Assembly (NCBI RefSeq): GCF_047675955.1
Contig: NC_132928.1
Location: forward strand, 45,316,889-45,380,888
Direction: 5' to 3'
DNA: 64,000 nucleotides
Origin: Chlorocebus sabaeus
Lineage: Eukaryota; Chordata; Mammalia; Primates; Cercopithecidae
Shown here piece after piece: positions 23,583-34,970 of this stretch. The notes beneath the pieces are model-generated. The model searched no databases. It had not been told where the DNA came from and saw nothing but the letters and a program-made list of their open reading frames with translations. A program made the position numbers and the translations under genes. How positions within the stretch are numbered: the first letter of the stretch is position 1; every line of letters begins with the position of its first letter.

Positions 23583-23871
23583 AGGCCAGGCGCAGTGGCT
23601 CACCCTTGTAATCCCAACATCTTGGGAGGCCAAGGTGGGTGTATCACCTGACGTCACGAGTTCGAGACTAGCCTGGCCAACATGGCAAAATCCCAACTCT
23701 ACTAAAAATACAAAAATTAACCTGACATGGTGGCAGGTGCCTGTAAGGAGGGAGGCTGAGGCAGGAGAATCACTTGAACCTGGGAAGCAGAGGTTGCAGT
23801 AAGCCAAGATCATGCCATTGCATTCCAGCCTGGGCAACAGGAGTGAAACTCCATCTCAAAAAAAAAAAAAA
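23583..23871 (+). mobile_element. AluS-like
   Basis: GAGGCCAGGCGCAGTGGC start. The A tail has turned into a TA then CA microsatellite. Confidence 0.93.

Positions 23872-23919
<48 letters not shown>
23872..23919 (+). repeat. (TA)n(CA)n microsatellite on an Alu tail
   Basis: About seven TA units then seventeen CA units, directly continuous with the A tail of the preceding Alu. Confidence 0.95.
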
Positions 23920-23921
<2 letters not shown>

Positions 23922-25876
23922 CAAATTAATCTTTCACTATGTTGAACAAAATTAGTCCAAAGAATATACGTATTAGAAGAAAATCTGAAAACTGACTATA
24001 ACCTCTTATTTAATACCATCAAATGCCATTAGCAACCTTCATCCACATAAAAATTCATTGTAATTTATTTCAATTTACAGAAACAAGTCCACCTGGAAAC
24101 AAATTGACTCTCGTTTTGCACATTAAATCAAGATTGAATCTAAAATGTTTATTGTGCTATTGCAAATTTGGTGAAAATCATTCAAAGTCTTCAAAAGTTA
24201 GGACAAAAGTATAAAATCCAAGATACCCACCTGAAAAATCATCCTTTATCTCAGTATAATCCTGTCAAGATAAATTCAAACTTCTTGAAACATCTTCACC
24301 TATCCAGACACAGATATAATTATCAGGACATTGTTTCCAAAGCTATAATTCCTAGATGCACAAGCTATTCACAGAGCTTTTATCTAATATAGTTCTTTTT
24401 TTCTTTGACCAGAACAATAAGTTCTTAAATAAGAAGAACCTTGCAGTATATTTACTAGCTATATTTTAAAATTTAAGATCAGACACTTTATTTCAATTCA
24501 TAATAAAAAAAATACATTTCCTACTGGACTTTCTTCTCCATAGAGCATGTCTACTATATCACTTTTATTTCTCATAAGTCTGCCAATTTTTCATACATGA
24601 ATCCCTATTCTGCTGTCTTTGCCTGCCATTATACAAATTTATATAAATGTTTTGATTCTCTTCTGTTGGGAGCTACTCTGCAGTGCTGCTAGAGAAGGGC
24701 ATAAATAAGAGCAAAGCCAACTGAAGGCACAGCCTAGAACAGTAAAATACTACTCAGTAATTCACAGACAAGGGAAATTAAACAGTCAATACCCAGAACC
24801 CCTGGAGTCACAATAACATTTAATTCTATTTGGTGTGTATTTGTCCAGGCCCACCCTGAATCAGGTGGTGTCCTGGGTAGCAGATGAGCTACACATGAGG
24901 CAGGACATGCAGACCAAAGACCTCACTCTGTAAGTTCATCTGTGTTCTATAAGGAGCTAGTCGTCATAACCAAGACAGTTATATTATTTTGGTCAAGATC
25001 ACCTTCTTTCTTCTTATTCTTTCTGTTTTAATTTTCCAAGATCCATTATGAATACCTTCATTCCAGTAGGACTAGAAAGAGGACCTGTACTAAAAACCCA
25101 CCTGCGGGTCATTTTCTGCAAGCTTCCCCTCCCCCTACCCGCAGCCCACATTCCTCACCCCACAAACACTCCATTAGTACCTCATTTCACTTCCTCCCCA
25201 ACATTGTAAGCTGATTTCTTTCTACAAAAAGCAAATATTAAAGTCAATGCCAACATAAGAAGGACCTGCTCACTGACAAATACAAACAGCAGATTTTCTG
25301 GGCCTCTCAGCTGTGACTGATCTAGACCAAGAAGAAACTACAATAAGATCCCACCCTAGTCTGGGCAACTGCTGGCCCAGGTCGTCCTAGCACTAGAACA
25401 CATGCCAAGGGAAACTTTCTTTGAAAATTGAGAAAGAATGAACAAAAAAGAGCTGAATAGGAAGTGGAAGTGTTGGAAACTACCCATATTTCACCTTCTC
25501 AGCTGAAATAACTCAGTAGTTTCTTATAGAACGAATGCTGACATCCAAACCCATTAGGTGACCGTGAGAACGGCCATGTGTTTAAGGCACAGACTTTGTT
25601 CCAAAATGTCCTGGGGGATGCATTGTGAGAATTAAATAAAAGGACCCTAATGTGCCATTTTTATTATGCATGAGACTTTATCAGATTGGGATGCCGGAGA
25701 AAGGAGAAAAGGCGGTGAAACCTGACCAGCCTCACAACTGCCTCTTCAAAGGTCAGACTATCCCCAAAGGGTGGTAAAGCCTTCAGGGGAATTGCCTTCA
25801 CTTTCTATCTAGTTAGCAGCTTATCAGAGATTCCTTGCTCCTCACAAAGACTCAACACAGATAAAAATCCCTCCCT
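23920..25876. other. Unique sequence
   Basis: About 2 kb without a recognised repeat, AT-rich. Open frames of 63 and 74 codons are without features. Confidence 0.5.
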
Positions 25877-26054
25877 GATGGTAAACATTTTTTTAATTAT
25901 TATACTTTAAGTTCTAGGGTACATGTGCACAACGTGCAGGTTTGTTACATATGTATACACGTGCTATGTTGGTGTGCTGCACCCATTAACTCGTCATTTA
26001 CATTAGGTATATCTCCTAATGCTATCCCTCCCCCCTCCGGATGGTAAACATTTT
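25877..26054 (-). mobile_element. Short 5'-truncated L1 (young L1PA-like 3' UTR)
   Basis: About 148 bp of the L1 3' UTR in reverse, including TAGGGTACATGTGCACAACG and ATTAGGTATATCTCCTAATG. It is bounded by a perfect 15-bp duplication, GATGGTAAACATTTT (25877-25891 and 26040-26054). Little divergence, so a fairly recent primate insertion. Confidence 0.95.
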
Positions 26055-26123
26055 AACTTACAGCTCAATTTAGCAAACAAAGCTCCAGGCCCTAACAAAT
26101 GACCCAAATAATAACCTTTGTTG

Positions 26124-26416
26124 GCCGGGCGCGGTGGCTCAAGCCTGTAATCCCAGCACTTTGGGAGGCCAAGACGGGTGGAGATCGAGACCATCCTGGC
26201 TAACACGGTGAAACCCCGTCTCTACTAAAAAATACCAAAAAAACTAGCTGGGCGAGGTGGCGGGTGCCTGTAGTCCCAGCTACTCGGGAGGCTGAGGCAG
26301 GAGAACGGCATAAACCCGGGAGGCGGAGCTTGCAGTGAGCCGAGATCCGGCCACTGCACTCCAGCCTGGGCGACAGAGCAAGACTCCGTCTCAAAATAAA
26401 TAAATAAATAAATAAA
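26124..26416 (+). mobile_element. AluY, Old World monkey lineage (AluYRa-type)
   Basis: GGCTCAAGCCTGTAATCCC, GGGCGAGGTGGCGGG and GAGATCCGGCCACTGC. Flanked by the 14-bp duplication AATAACCTTTGTTG (26110-26123 and 26417-26430). The tail is AAAT units. A 14-bp internal deletion lies near 26180. Confidence 0.96.
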
Positions 26417-26598
26417 AATAACCTTTGTTGATTCAGATTCAAAATAATGGGGGAAAAAAGGCAACGAGAAGTCCAGTAGAACAGTGATTTCTCACTGATG
26501 GGATGGGATGTGAAAGTCTCTGGGGGCAGAATTTTCCTACAAGCACAAACTCTCCAAGCCCTGGGCTGCTGCAACAGAATAAATTCACTCACCTTCTC

Positions 26599-26714
26599 TG
26601 TTCATTCAGCTGGCCGTCTATTTAATGAAAAGTAATGTTTCCATTCAGGCTTTATGTTTGATTTGCAAATAAACCACCCTCAACAAAAATAAACCATTCC
26701 CCACTGTGATGTAA
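26599..26714 (+). repeat. Unnamed diverged repeat, copy 1
   Basis: TGTTCATTC ... 'CAGGCTTTATGTTTGA', TTGCAAATAAACC, CAACAAAAATAAACC, CCCCACT. The same order of motifs occurs at 34531-34659. Family unknown. Confidence 0.45.
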
Positions 26715-27720
26715 CAATATTAACACACACATTCCAGTTTTAATAGAGCAATTTTAATGTTTTACCAAGTGTATTGAGTCATCTACCTACTCAGCGAGGA
26801 AATACTGAATTGCTGCAATTTCTATTTAGGACACTTCTCATTCTTAGCTGCCTAATCTCAGTATTATTGAGTTATCAATTCTCCAGCTGCTCTGTCTTAT
26901 GTCGATCATCTAAGGTAACAAAAATAGAGGCCAGGTTAATAAAAAGTGAAAATGAGAACTCAGACTGTCTGTGGCCCACCTGATGGTTTCTAAAACCCTG
27001 ATATGGAAGGTTAGAGCTTCCTTTCTCACCTGACATCCATTAGCCCATCTGCAATGAAGTTTATATGGCCATGCTGTGCAGAAACCAGACCATGGGAGCT
27101 TTTCAAACTGTTTCCTGTTGATCATGACTATCAGTGCAACCAAGATATATAACGTTTTATTTTAGGGTTCTTTACGCTTCTTTTTGTAAAAGGATAAATA
27201 GTATTCAAATATATTGTTCATCTGGCATCCAAACAGCTATGAATAATTTGCTAGAGACCTAGTACGTTTCCTCAAATGCTCCTGTCCTCTCTTCCCCCAC
27301 CACTCCCCCACAAAAGTCATGATGCTTCAAAGGCAAGCAGGTAAGAGATTTATTATAGCTACCAAAATAATCCAAGATGATGTATTTTCTTTGCTTCAGG
27401 GGAAAACGGTGTTTGCAGATTTCTGGACTCGTGAGCACTCATTTGTTTAACAGATGCACACGCTGCACTAAGTTGATGCGGCAGAACTCAGGATGTGACC
27501 CATGGGGAAAGTTTCATTTAGCTTAAAAAGAAAATCTTACCTGAGAGATTTTCTGAGTTTTTCACATTACATGTTACCAGACAAATGTAGCTGCAAATTC
27601 ATTCAATTATGGTAAATACCATTTAGGTACCTATTTCATTTTTTCCCATTTTAGAGATGCAGAATGTGTTAGCCACAGTTAGTTCCACATTAAAGACTCA
27701 ATTCCACAGAAAAACCGGGG
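26715..27720. other. Unique sequence
   Basis: No recognised repeat or exon. Confidence 0.45.
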
Positions 27721-27721
27721 T

Positions 27722-28020
27722 TGGGGGAGGTATGGGGCATGTGGCTCATGCCTGTAGTCCCAGCAACTTGGAATGCTAAAGTAGGAAGATCGCTAGAGGC
27801 CAGGAGTTCAAGACCAGCCTGGGCAACATAGTGAGACCCTGTCTCTAAAAAAAATTTTTTTTAATTAGCCAAGTCTAGTGATGTGCTACTGGAGTAGCTA
27901 AAGCGAGGTGGGAAGATCACTTGAGCCCAGGAGCCTAAGGCTGCAGTAAGCTACTATGATCGAGCCACTGTATTCCAGTTTGGGTGACAGAGCAAGACTC
28001 GGTCTCTAGAAAAACAAAGA
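27722..28020 (+). mobile_element. AluJ-like, old
   Basis: Degraded start 'GGTATGGGGCATGTGGC', two arms, tail CTAGAAAAACAAAGAG. Confidence 0.88.
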
Positions 28021-28032
28021 GAAAAAAATCAG

Positions 28033-28191
28033 GGCCTAGCATGGTGGCGCACACCTGTAATCCCATCATTTTGGGAGGCCAAAGCAAGAGGATCACTTGA
28101 GCCCAGAAGTCGAGGCTGCTGTGAGCCATGATCATGCCACTACACTCCAGCTTGGGTGACAGGGCAAGACCCTGTCTCAAAAAAGAAAAAG
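28033..28191 (+). mobile_element. Alu monomer (FLAM/FRAM-like)
   Basis: A single ~130-bp arm with its own A-rich tail, flanked by AAAAATCAG (28024-28032 and 28192-28200). Inserted beside the tail of the previous Alu. Confidence 0.8.
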
Positions 28192-28200
28192 AAAAATCAG

Positions 28201-29490
28201 AGTAGGAGGCAGTGTGGAAAGGAGGAAAAAAAACACTTACTCTGACAAACCCATCCAAATTTGGACCATGGCCTCCATAAATTTCCCTTACCCTTAGATA
28301 CACATGCAGCTGGCCCATTAAAGCACAATGTAACAGACATAGTAAGGCTCCAGTCCTTCCTGAATAGCCCTTTAAAGGAGCAATCAGGAAAAGACATTCT
28401 GAATGCACTTCTGTAAATTACAAGGTTGTCTCCAGGCTGCATAGAGAAGACGGGCAGTGTTAACCCAGCTTAATTCCTTCCCCTCCCAGTTCTGATCCTC
28501 TATGCCACTTAATAAATACCCTACCACAAACTCTAATACAAATTTTATTTTCCAAAGAACAACACTTCATCATTAATATCATTTTTTCCCTTCTCTTAAA
28601 AGAGTATTACTCCCTCACCCTCAGTCTAATCCCACCTTTGTGATTGAGAACATTTAAGATCCAAAGAACAGCCCCAACATCGTTGTTATATAATTTAACC
28701 AAGTAGCGGAAAACCAAGATGAATCTCACGTGCATTTCATTTCTAGATATACTCATTTTACTTCCTTGCTAATCACAGGAGTTTATTTTATTCTATTGAG
28801 TTCATTTTTAACTTGGTTAATTTGAGATGTAATTATCCCCAAAAAAGTGAAAAATTAAAACACATGTAAGAGATTTTTTTCTTCACACAGATCATAAAAT
28901 TCTCATTTGAGATTATACTAAGAGAAAGTATTTTTCTTGACACTTCAACCGAAAGGAAACTTGCTAGACACTCAGATATAATGAAAATAGAAGGAAGATA
29001 CAAAGAGGGTTTTAGTATCATTATAATAACTCTGCTGCTGGGGCTTGCGAAGGCACACATATCCCTACAGATCAGAAGATAAGACAGGGATTCACTGGCT
29101 TCACTCTTACACTGACCTTCTCATTTTGATTAGAATAAATTTTTTGTCACTTCAATCCCTGGAAACAGCAAGTCTAACAGCCCCCAGGGAAAGAGGCTGA
29201 ATAACTTTAGGAGCTTCAGTCAGCTCCAAAGCTGGAGGTGCACCAATCTAAAGAGGAATAGACAGAGATTCCAAGCAGCTCTGCTGTAATTTCTAGACAA
29301 CTTTGGGAAGTCACAATTACTGAGTAAACTAGGTTCCCTAGCAACCAAATGCTCATTTGAATGCTCCCTCCCACCCTGTCCCCTTCCTCAGCTGCATTCT
29401 CTGTGAAAATATCAGTGGAAAGCAGGGGTAGCAAGAATGGGCAAACTGCGAAGGTAAACATGATGTAACTTTAAAGCATAGTAGGAATTT
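28201..29490. other. Unique sequence
   Basis: No recognised repeat; short frames only. Confidence 0.45.
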
Positions 29491-29493
29491 TTA

Positions 29494-29795
29494 GGGCCAG
29501 GTGTGGTGGCTCACACCTGTAACCCCAGCACTTTGGAGGCCGAGGCAGGTAGATGGCTCGAGACTGGGAGTTCAAGACCAGCCTGGGCAACACAGTGAAA
29601 CCGTCTCTCCAAAAAATAAAACATTTGCTAGGCATGGTGGCACACGCCTGAAGTCCCAGCTACTCGGGAGGCTACAGTGGGAGGATTGATAGAGCCAGGG
29701 AGATTGAGGCTGCAATGAGCTGTGATCGTGCCACCGTACTCCAGCATGGGCAACAGAGCAAGACCCTGTCTCAAAAAGAAAAAAAAAAAAAAAGA
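29494..29795 (+). mobile_element. Alu (J/S)
   Basis: GGGCCAGGTGTGGTGGCTC start, two arms, A tail at 29778-29793. Confidence 0.92.
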
Positions 29796-30325
29796 TTTAT
29801 TAGTGCTGGGTCTAATAAAAACGTGCCAAATAATGATTCAGATAAAAGACCAGGGAATGTTTCATTTGCTGATATCACAATTTGGATAACATAAGGTAAT
29901 CTCTGAAGAATTAAGGAAAAGAAGGTTTTAAAATTTTGACAGGCTGGAGAAATAGACACATGTCATTTTCATACAAGAAGGAGAAATGGGCTGCAAGGGT
30001 TTTGCACAAGCTTAGCCAAGAAAGGTTTTAATGTCCAGGGTAATCTTGAGGATGGAAAACTGTGGAAGGCTTCAGATCAGAAAACAAACAAATAGAAATC
30101 CAAGCAGGACTCCCTCTGCCCAATCAATCAAATTCTTTAGGGTCAGCAAATCTATGAAAGCACACACCACAGAGGGGTAGAGAGTGACTGTTTAATGGCA
30201 CTAAAGAAAGGCAAGCTTAAAATTGATGTTAAAATTTACTTAGCTGTTGTGAAGGACTGCCACAATCTATTCAAGGATTGCCTTCTCTGGACCTTAAGAG
30301 TAGAAATACTTTCTGGGATGGGCCT
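29796..30325. other. Unique sequence
   Basis: No recognised feature. Confidence 0.45.
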
Positions 30326-30716
30326 TGCTATGGTTTGAATGTCTGTCCCTTCTAAAACTTATGTTGAAATCGAATTGCTATTGTAACTGTATTAAGAGGC
30401 AAGAGTTTAAAGAGGTGATTACACCATTAAGGCTCTACCCTCGTGGGTAGAATTGGTGCCAGAAAAGAAGAGCAAGTCCAGCTCTCTTCCTCACTTTCTC
30501 TTGGCTCTTCTGCTTTCCCGTTCCTCCCCTCTGGAGGATGCAGCATTCAAGGAGCCATCTTGGAAGCCAAGACTGGGCCCTCATGAGACACCAAACCTGC
30601 CAGCCCCTTGACCTTGGACTTCCCAGCCCCCAGAACCTTGACAAATAAATTTTTGTTCTTTATAAATTACCCAGTCTCAGTTGTTCTGTTATAGCAGCAC
30701 AAAATGGACTAAGGAC
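30326..30716 (+). mobile_element. Solo MaLR LTR (MST/MLT1-like)
   Basis: Starts TTGCTATGGTTTGAATGTC and ends in TGTTATAGCAGCACAAAATG plus GACTAAGGAC, as in ERVL-MaLR LTRs. AATAAA at 30644-30649 is the LTR polyadenylation signal. No internal retroviral sequence is present. Confidence 0.85.
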
Positions 30717-30784
30717 TCCACTGAGAAAAGGGAGAGATTAGCACCTGAAGTTCTTAACAAATACTCTGGAACAGAAAGCTGAAA

Positions 30785-31010
30785 ACATAGGCTTTGGGGA
30801 AAGATAAACCTGCATTAAAATACTATCATCTACTTCCTGTGTGACTTTGGACAAGCTACTTAACCTCTCTGAGTATCAATTTATTCATCTGTAAAATGAA
30901 GACCATATCTAATTCTTCATGGGCTATTATCCAGATTAAATGAGTTAATGTATGTGCTATATCTGGCATATAACATATCCTTGATGAACATTTCCTATTT
31001 ATTATGTTCC
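30785..31010 (+). repeat. MIR SINE
   Basis: 'CTTCCTGTGTGACTTTGGAC', 'ACTTAACCTCTCTGAG', 'CATCTGTAAAATGAAG' and 'GATTAAATGAGTTAATG' in order. Confidence 0.9.
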
Positions 31011-31339
31011 TTCAAAAATCTCCTGCTGAATAAAGTTTAAAATTAGTTACGATGATATTTTGCATAAATGGTACCAAAAAACTGCTTAGTGTTATAGTAC
31101 CCATGACTCTACCTTTAATTGTTACCTGGTGATGTAACTGTCATGCATGTGTGTAAAACACACAATAACATATTTCTTACTGCTTGACCCAGACACTGAA
31201 AGGAAATTTCTACCTTCAGTCTTTCATACAACCAACCAAAAAGTTATTGCCACTAAATAAAAAATTAAAAGCCAAGTGTTCCACTTGAGAAAGAAGTTTT
31301 TCTCAAGCATAAATTTAATTATTTGAATTTCAGTGAGCC

Positions 31340-31880
31340 TATTCCTATGTCTAGATTTTTGTTTTTGTTGTTTTGTTTCTCTTTTGCTTTGAAACAATCA
31401 CATAATACATGTACAATTTAATGTATAAAAGCAAATGAACAACTATGTACGAACCTACAGAACATCACAAGCAACTTTGAAGTCTCATGTATAACCCTGC
31501 CCAAGCACAACATATCCTTCGCCCCAGAAGTAATTAATTATCCTTCTGCATTTTGTTAATCTTCCCCTGCTTTTCTTAGCAGTCTTCCCATTTATGAGTC
31601 TATCCTTAAACAATATATTACTTTAGCCATTTTTGAACTTTACATAAAAGAATCATACTGTATTAGTCTTCTATCTTGCTTTTCCACTCATCTTTATGCT
31701 TTTGAATTCATCCCTGTTGGCATACACAGTTGTAGGTTACTCTTACTATTGTTTCATATGAATGTGCCACCATTTCTTTATTCACTACACTGTTGATAGA
31801 CATATATGCTGTTTGCAGGGTTTCAGTGTTATCAACAGTGTTACCTTTTGCATTCTTATACATGTTAAGAGTTCTTTTAA
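31340..31880 (-). mobile_element. Old L1 (L1M), 3' part
   Basis: Plus strand shows 'ATGAATGTGCCACCATTTCT', 'CACTGTTGATAGACATATAT' and 'TTTGCATTCTTATACATG', the reverse of an old L1 3' region. Confidence 0.65.
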
Positions 31881-31882
31881 GG

Positions 31883-32060
31883 CAGTGTTTCCCAACCTTT
31901 TTCACAATCCAACTGGTAAAGAAAACGGTAATATTGGTAGGGCAAACTGAAGTTATTAGACAAAACTGCTCCCACTCCAGCCTTGTTACCTGCCCTACTT
32001 CCTTATTCTGCTACCCTGAAAGATAAGGGAAGCAGTGGAACACTTTACAAGGTATAGTCT
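31883..32060 (+). mobile_element. Possible hAT fossil
   Basis: 'GCAGTGTTTCCCAACCTTTT' resembles the 5' end of MER20-type non-autonomous hAT elements. The rest is too diverged to confirm. Confidence 0.35.
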
Positions 32061-32375
32061 GTTCAAAATTATTCTAACAACTTATACTCTCATCAGCATG
32101 GTATGCATGTTTCTTTCCTTTGCCCTATGCCTTTTCCAAACACTTAATATTGACAGGTACTTGCCAATCGGGTAGACACGAAATGGCATCTTGCTATGGT
32201 TTTAATATGAAGACATACTGTACAACCTCTGTGATTAAAACAGTAGGGTATTGGAACATGAAGGGACAGACCAATAGAGGAAAACAGAAAATGCAGAAAT
32301 ACAGCCAACTACGTATAGAAATGAATTATGTAAGAAGGGCACATCTCAAAACAGTGGAGGAAAAGATGGACTTTT

Positions 32376-32635
32376 GTTTTTTGTTTTTTGTTTTTGAGAC
32401 AGGGCCTTGCTCTGTCACCCAGACTGGAGTGCAGTGGCACAATCACAGCTCACTATAACCTCGAGTTCCTGGGTTCAAGCCATCCTCCCACCACAGCCTC
32501 CCCAGTAGCTGAGACTTCAGGCATGCAACACCATACCCAGCTAAGTTTATAAAATTTTTTTGAAGAGATGAGGTCTCGCTATATTGCCCTGGCTAGTCTC
32601 AAATACCTGGCCTCAAGTGATCCTCCTACCTGGCC
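32376..32635 (-). mobile_element. Alu, reverse, 5' truncated
   Basis: GAGACAGGGCCTTGCTCTG ... CTGGCC, flanked by a 12-bp duplication AGATGGACTTTT (32364-32375 and 32638-32649). Confidence 0.93.
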
Positions 32636-32792
32636 AGAGATGGACTTTTTAATAAGCGGTTTGTGACGGCAGATACCTATGTTGCAAAAATTAGATCCAT
32701 TCTCCATACCATACAAAAAAATAAATTCATACATATAAATGTTCATGATAAAATCACACAAGTACTAAAAGAAAATATGGATGACTCTCTAC

Positions 32793-32975
32793 AACTGCAC
32801 TGTCCAAAATGGTAGCCATTATCCATATGTGGCTACTGAGACCTTGAAATATACTTAGTGTGACTGAGGGACTAAATTTTCAGTTTTATTTAATTTTAAT
32901 TAATTGAAATTTTTAAATGGATCTTCAATTAGGTATTGGAAAACTTTTTAAGTACAACTGGAACAACCTGGTTAT
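32793..32975 (+). mobile_element. Non-autonomous hAT fossil (MER33-like)
   Basis: 'CACTGTCCAAAATGGTAGCC', 'ATGTGGCTACTGAGACCTTG' and 'AGTGTGACTGAGGGACTAAA'. Same family as the copies at 1.2 and 62.1 kb. Confidence 0.75.
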
Positions 32976-33198
32976 GTGAATTTACTTTTTCCAACTGCAA
33001 ATTTTATGAAATCTAAATACAGATCAAGTATTTATGATGAAAATTTAGTGACCAAATCGAAATATGTTAAATGTATAAAACACACGTTAGTTCTTAAAAA
33101 CTTAGCATAAAAAAAGAATGAAAAATATCTCAGTAATATTTTAAAATACTGATTACTTATTGAAATGATAATATTTTTGACACTTTGGGTTAAATAAA

Positions 33199-33201
33199 AT
33201 A

Positions 33202-33221
<20 letters not shown>
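33199..33221 (+). repeat. (TA)n microsatellite at an Alu insertion site
   Basis: About ten TA units next to the T tail of the following Alu. Confidence 0.85.
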
Positions 33222-33252
<31 letters not shown>

Positions 33253-33533
33253 AGACGGAGTCTCGCTCTGTCGCCCAGGCTGGAGTGCAGTGGCCGGATC
33301 TCGGCTCACTGCAAGCTCCGCCTCCCGGGTTCACGCCATTCTCCTGCCTCAGCCTCCCGTGTAGCTGGGACCACAGGCGCCCGCCACCTCGCCCGGCTAG
33401 TTTTTTTGTATTTTTTAGTAGAGACGGGGTTTCACCGGGTTAGCCAGGATGGTCTCGATCTCCTGACCTCGTGATCCGCCCGTCTCGGCCTCCCAAAGTG
33501 CTGGGATTACAGGCTTGAGCCACCGCGCCCGGC
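33220..33533 (-). mobile_element. AluY, Old World monkey lineage (AluYRa-type)
   Basis: Reverse copy with T tail 33220-33251. Diagnostic bases in reverse: GTGGCCGGATCTCGG, GCCACCTCGCCCGGC and CAGGCTTGAGCCACC. Little divergence. Flanked by AAATATAT-type duplications. Confidence 0.95.
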
Positions 33534-33805
33534 CAAAATATATTATTAAAATTAATTTCACCTGGGGTTTTTTTGGCTATAAATGTAGCTACTAAATATT
33601 TACATATGTATTATATTTACATATGTACTGCTCTATAACCTGGATCTAAGGAAATTTTTTCCAACAATGACTTAAAACTAAGAGGCAATCAAGAAACACT
33701 GATAATACTAACTGCACCAAAGAAAATAATTTGCTTAACACCATAATCAAAGAAAAATGACAAATAATAAACTGGGAAAAATATTTGCCACATATTAGGG
33801 AAGGG

Positions 33806-34117
33806 GGCTGGGCGCCCTGGCTCACACCCATAATCACAGTACTTTGGGAGACTGAGGCGGGCGGATCACTTGATCTGCCAAGTCAGGAATTCCAGACCAG
33901 GCTGGCCAACGTGGTAAAACCCCATCTCTATGAAAAATACAAAAATTAGCAGGGCATGGTGGCACATGTCTCTAATCCCAGCTATCACTTGAACCCAGAA
34001 GGTGGAGGTTGCAGTGAGCTGAGATGGCACCACTGCACTCCAGCCTGGGCAACAAGAGCGAAACTCCATCTCAAAAAATAAAAATAAAATAAAATAAAAT
34101 AAAATAAAATAAAATAA
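33806..34117 (+). mobile_element. AluS-like with (AAAAT)n tail
   Basis: GGCTGGGCGCCCTGGC start. The middle is shortened, and the tail at 34077-34117 is AAAAT units. Confidence 0.92.
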
Positions 34118-34530
34118 GACCTACAACTCTATAAAAATGGGCAAAAATATATGAAGAAACAGTTCATAGGAAAAGAAATGCAAACCCCTAGACACAGGAA
34201 AAAGAGGTGAAGCGAGCTCAGAATCAGAGAGATACAAATTAAAATTACACTAGAGTATCATTTCTTACCATTTAGACGGCAAAGACCTTAAGGCTGTACA
34301 ACGTTTTTCTATTGGTGAGGCTCTAGGGTAAGAGGTAGTCTCATATTTTGTTAGTGGGAATGCAAAATAATGTAGTACATAGCACCCACAGAAGGGAATT
34401 TGGTAATGTCTAGCAAAACTGCAAATGTATTCATCCTTTGACCCAGTGATCCCACTTCTAGCAATCTATTTTAAAGATAAACCAGCAAGAATATGAATGC
34501 AAATATTCACAAAGCTGTTTATTGCATCAC

Positions 34531-34606
34531 TGTTCATTCCACTATCTATCCAGTTAACAAAATGAAGTTTCACTTCTGGCTTTGTTTGACTTACAAATAA
34601 ACCCCC

Positions 34607-34644
<38 letters not shown>

Positions 34645-34659
34645 ATCCCCACTAAAATG
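34531..34659 (+). repeat. Unnamed diverged repeat, copy 2, with (CAA)n
   Basis: TGTTCATTC ... 'TTCTGGCTTTGTTTGA', TTACAAATAAACCCCC, a CAA tract (34607-34644), then ATCCCCACT. It interrupts the old L1. Copy 1 is at 26599. Confidence 0.45.
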
Positions 34660-34872
34660 TACGAGCAAAAGATTAGAAACAACCACACATCCAAATGAAT
34701 AATTGTGGTATGTCTTTATAGTGGAATTTCTGCAGTTGTAAAATGCAATGAAAAATTTCTATCTATGGTCCAGAGTGATCTCTGAAATATACTGTTAAGT
34801 AAAAAATGCAAGGTGCAGAACTACAGTAGGTAACCTTTTTCTAAAAGGGAAGAAATAAGGAAACAATATGTA

Positions 34873-34970
34873 AACATGCATATATACATATATATCACAC
34901 ATACACATACATACAAACACACACACACATATATCTGAGTAGACACATATGTACACATACGTATTTTTCT
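34873..34970 (+). repeat. TA/CA compound microsatellite
   Basis: Mixed ATAC, CACA and TATA units, imperfect, at the 3' end of the old L1. Confidence 0.8.

Larger units (their letters stand above)
32640..34970 (+). mobile_element. Old L1 (L1M/HAL1-like), heavily interrupted
   Basis: Pieces in L1 ORF2-to-3' UTR order: 'AAACTGGGAAAAATATTTGC' (33771), 'CATTTAGACGGCAAAGACC' (34270), 'CATCCTTTGACCCAGTGATC' (34432), and 'GAAACAACCACACATCCAAA' (34677). It is broken by a hAT fossil, two Alus and an unnamed repeat. The ORF is decayed. Confidence 0.75.
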
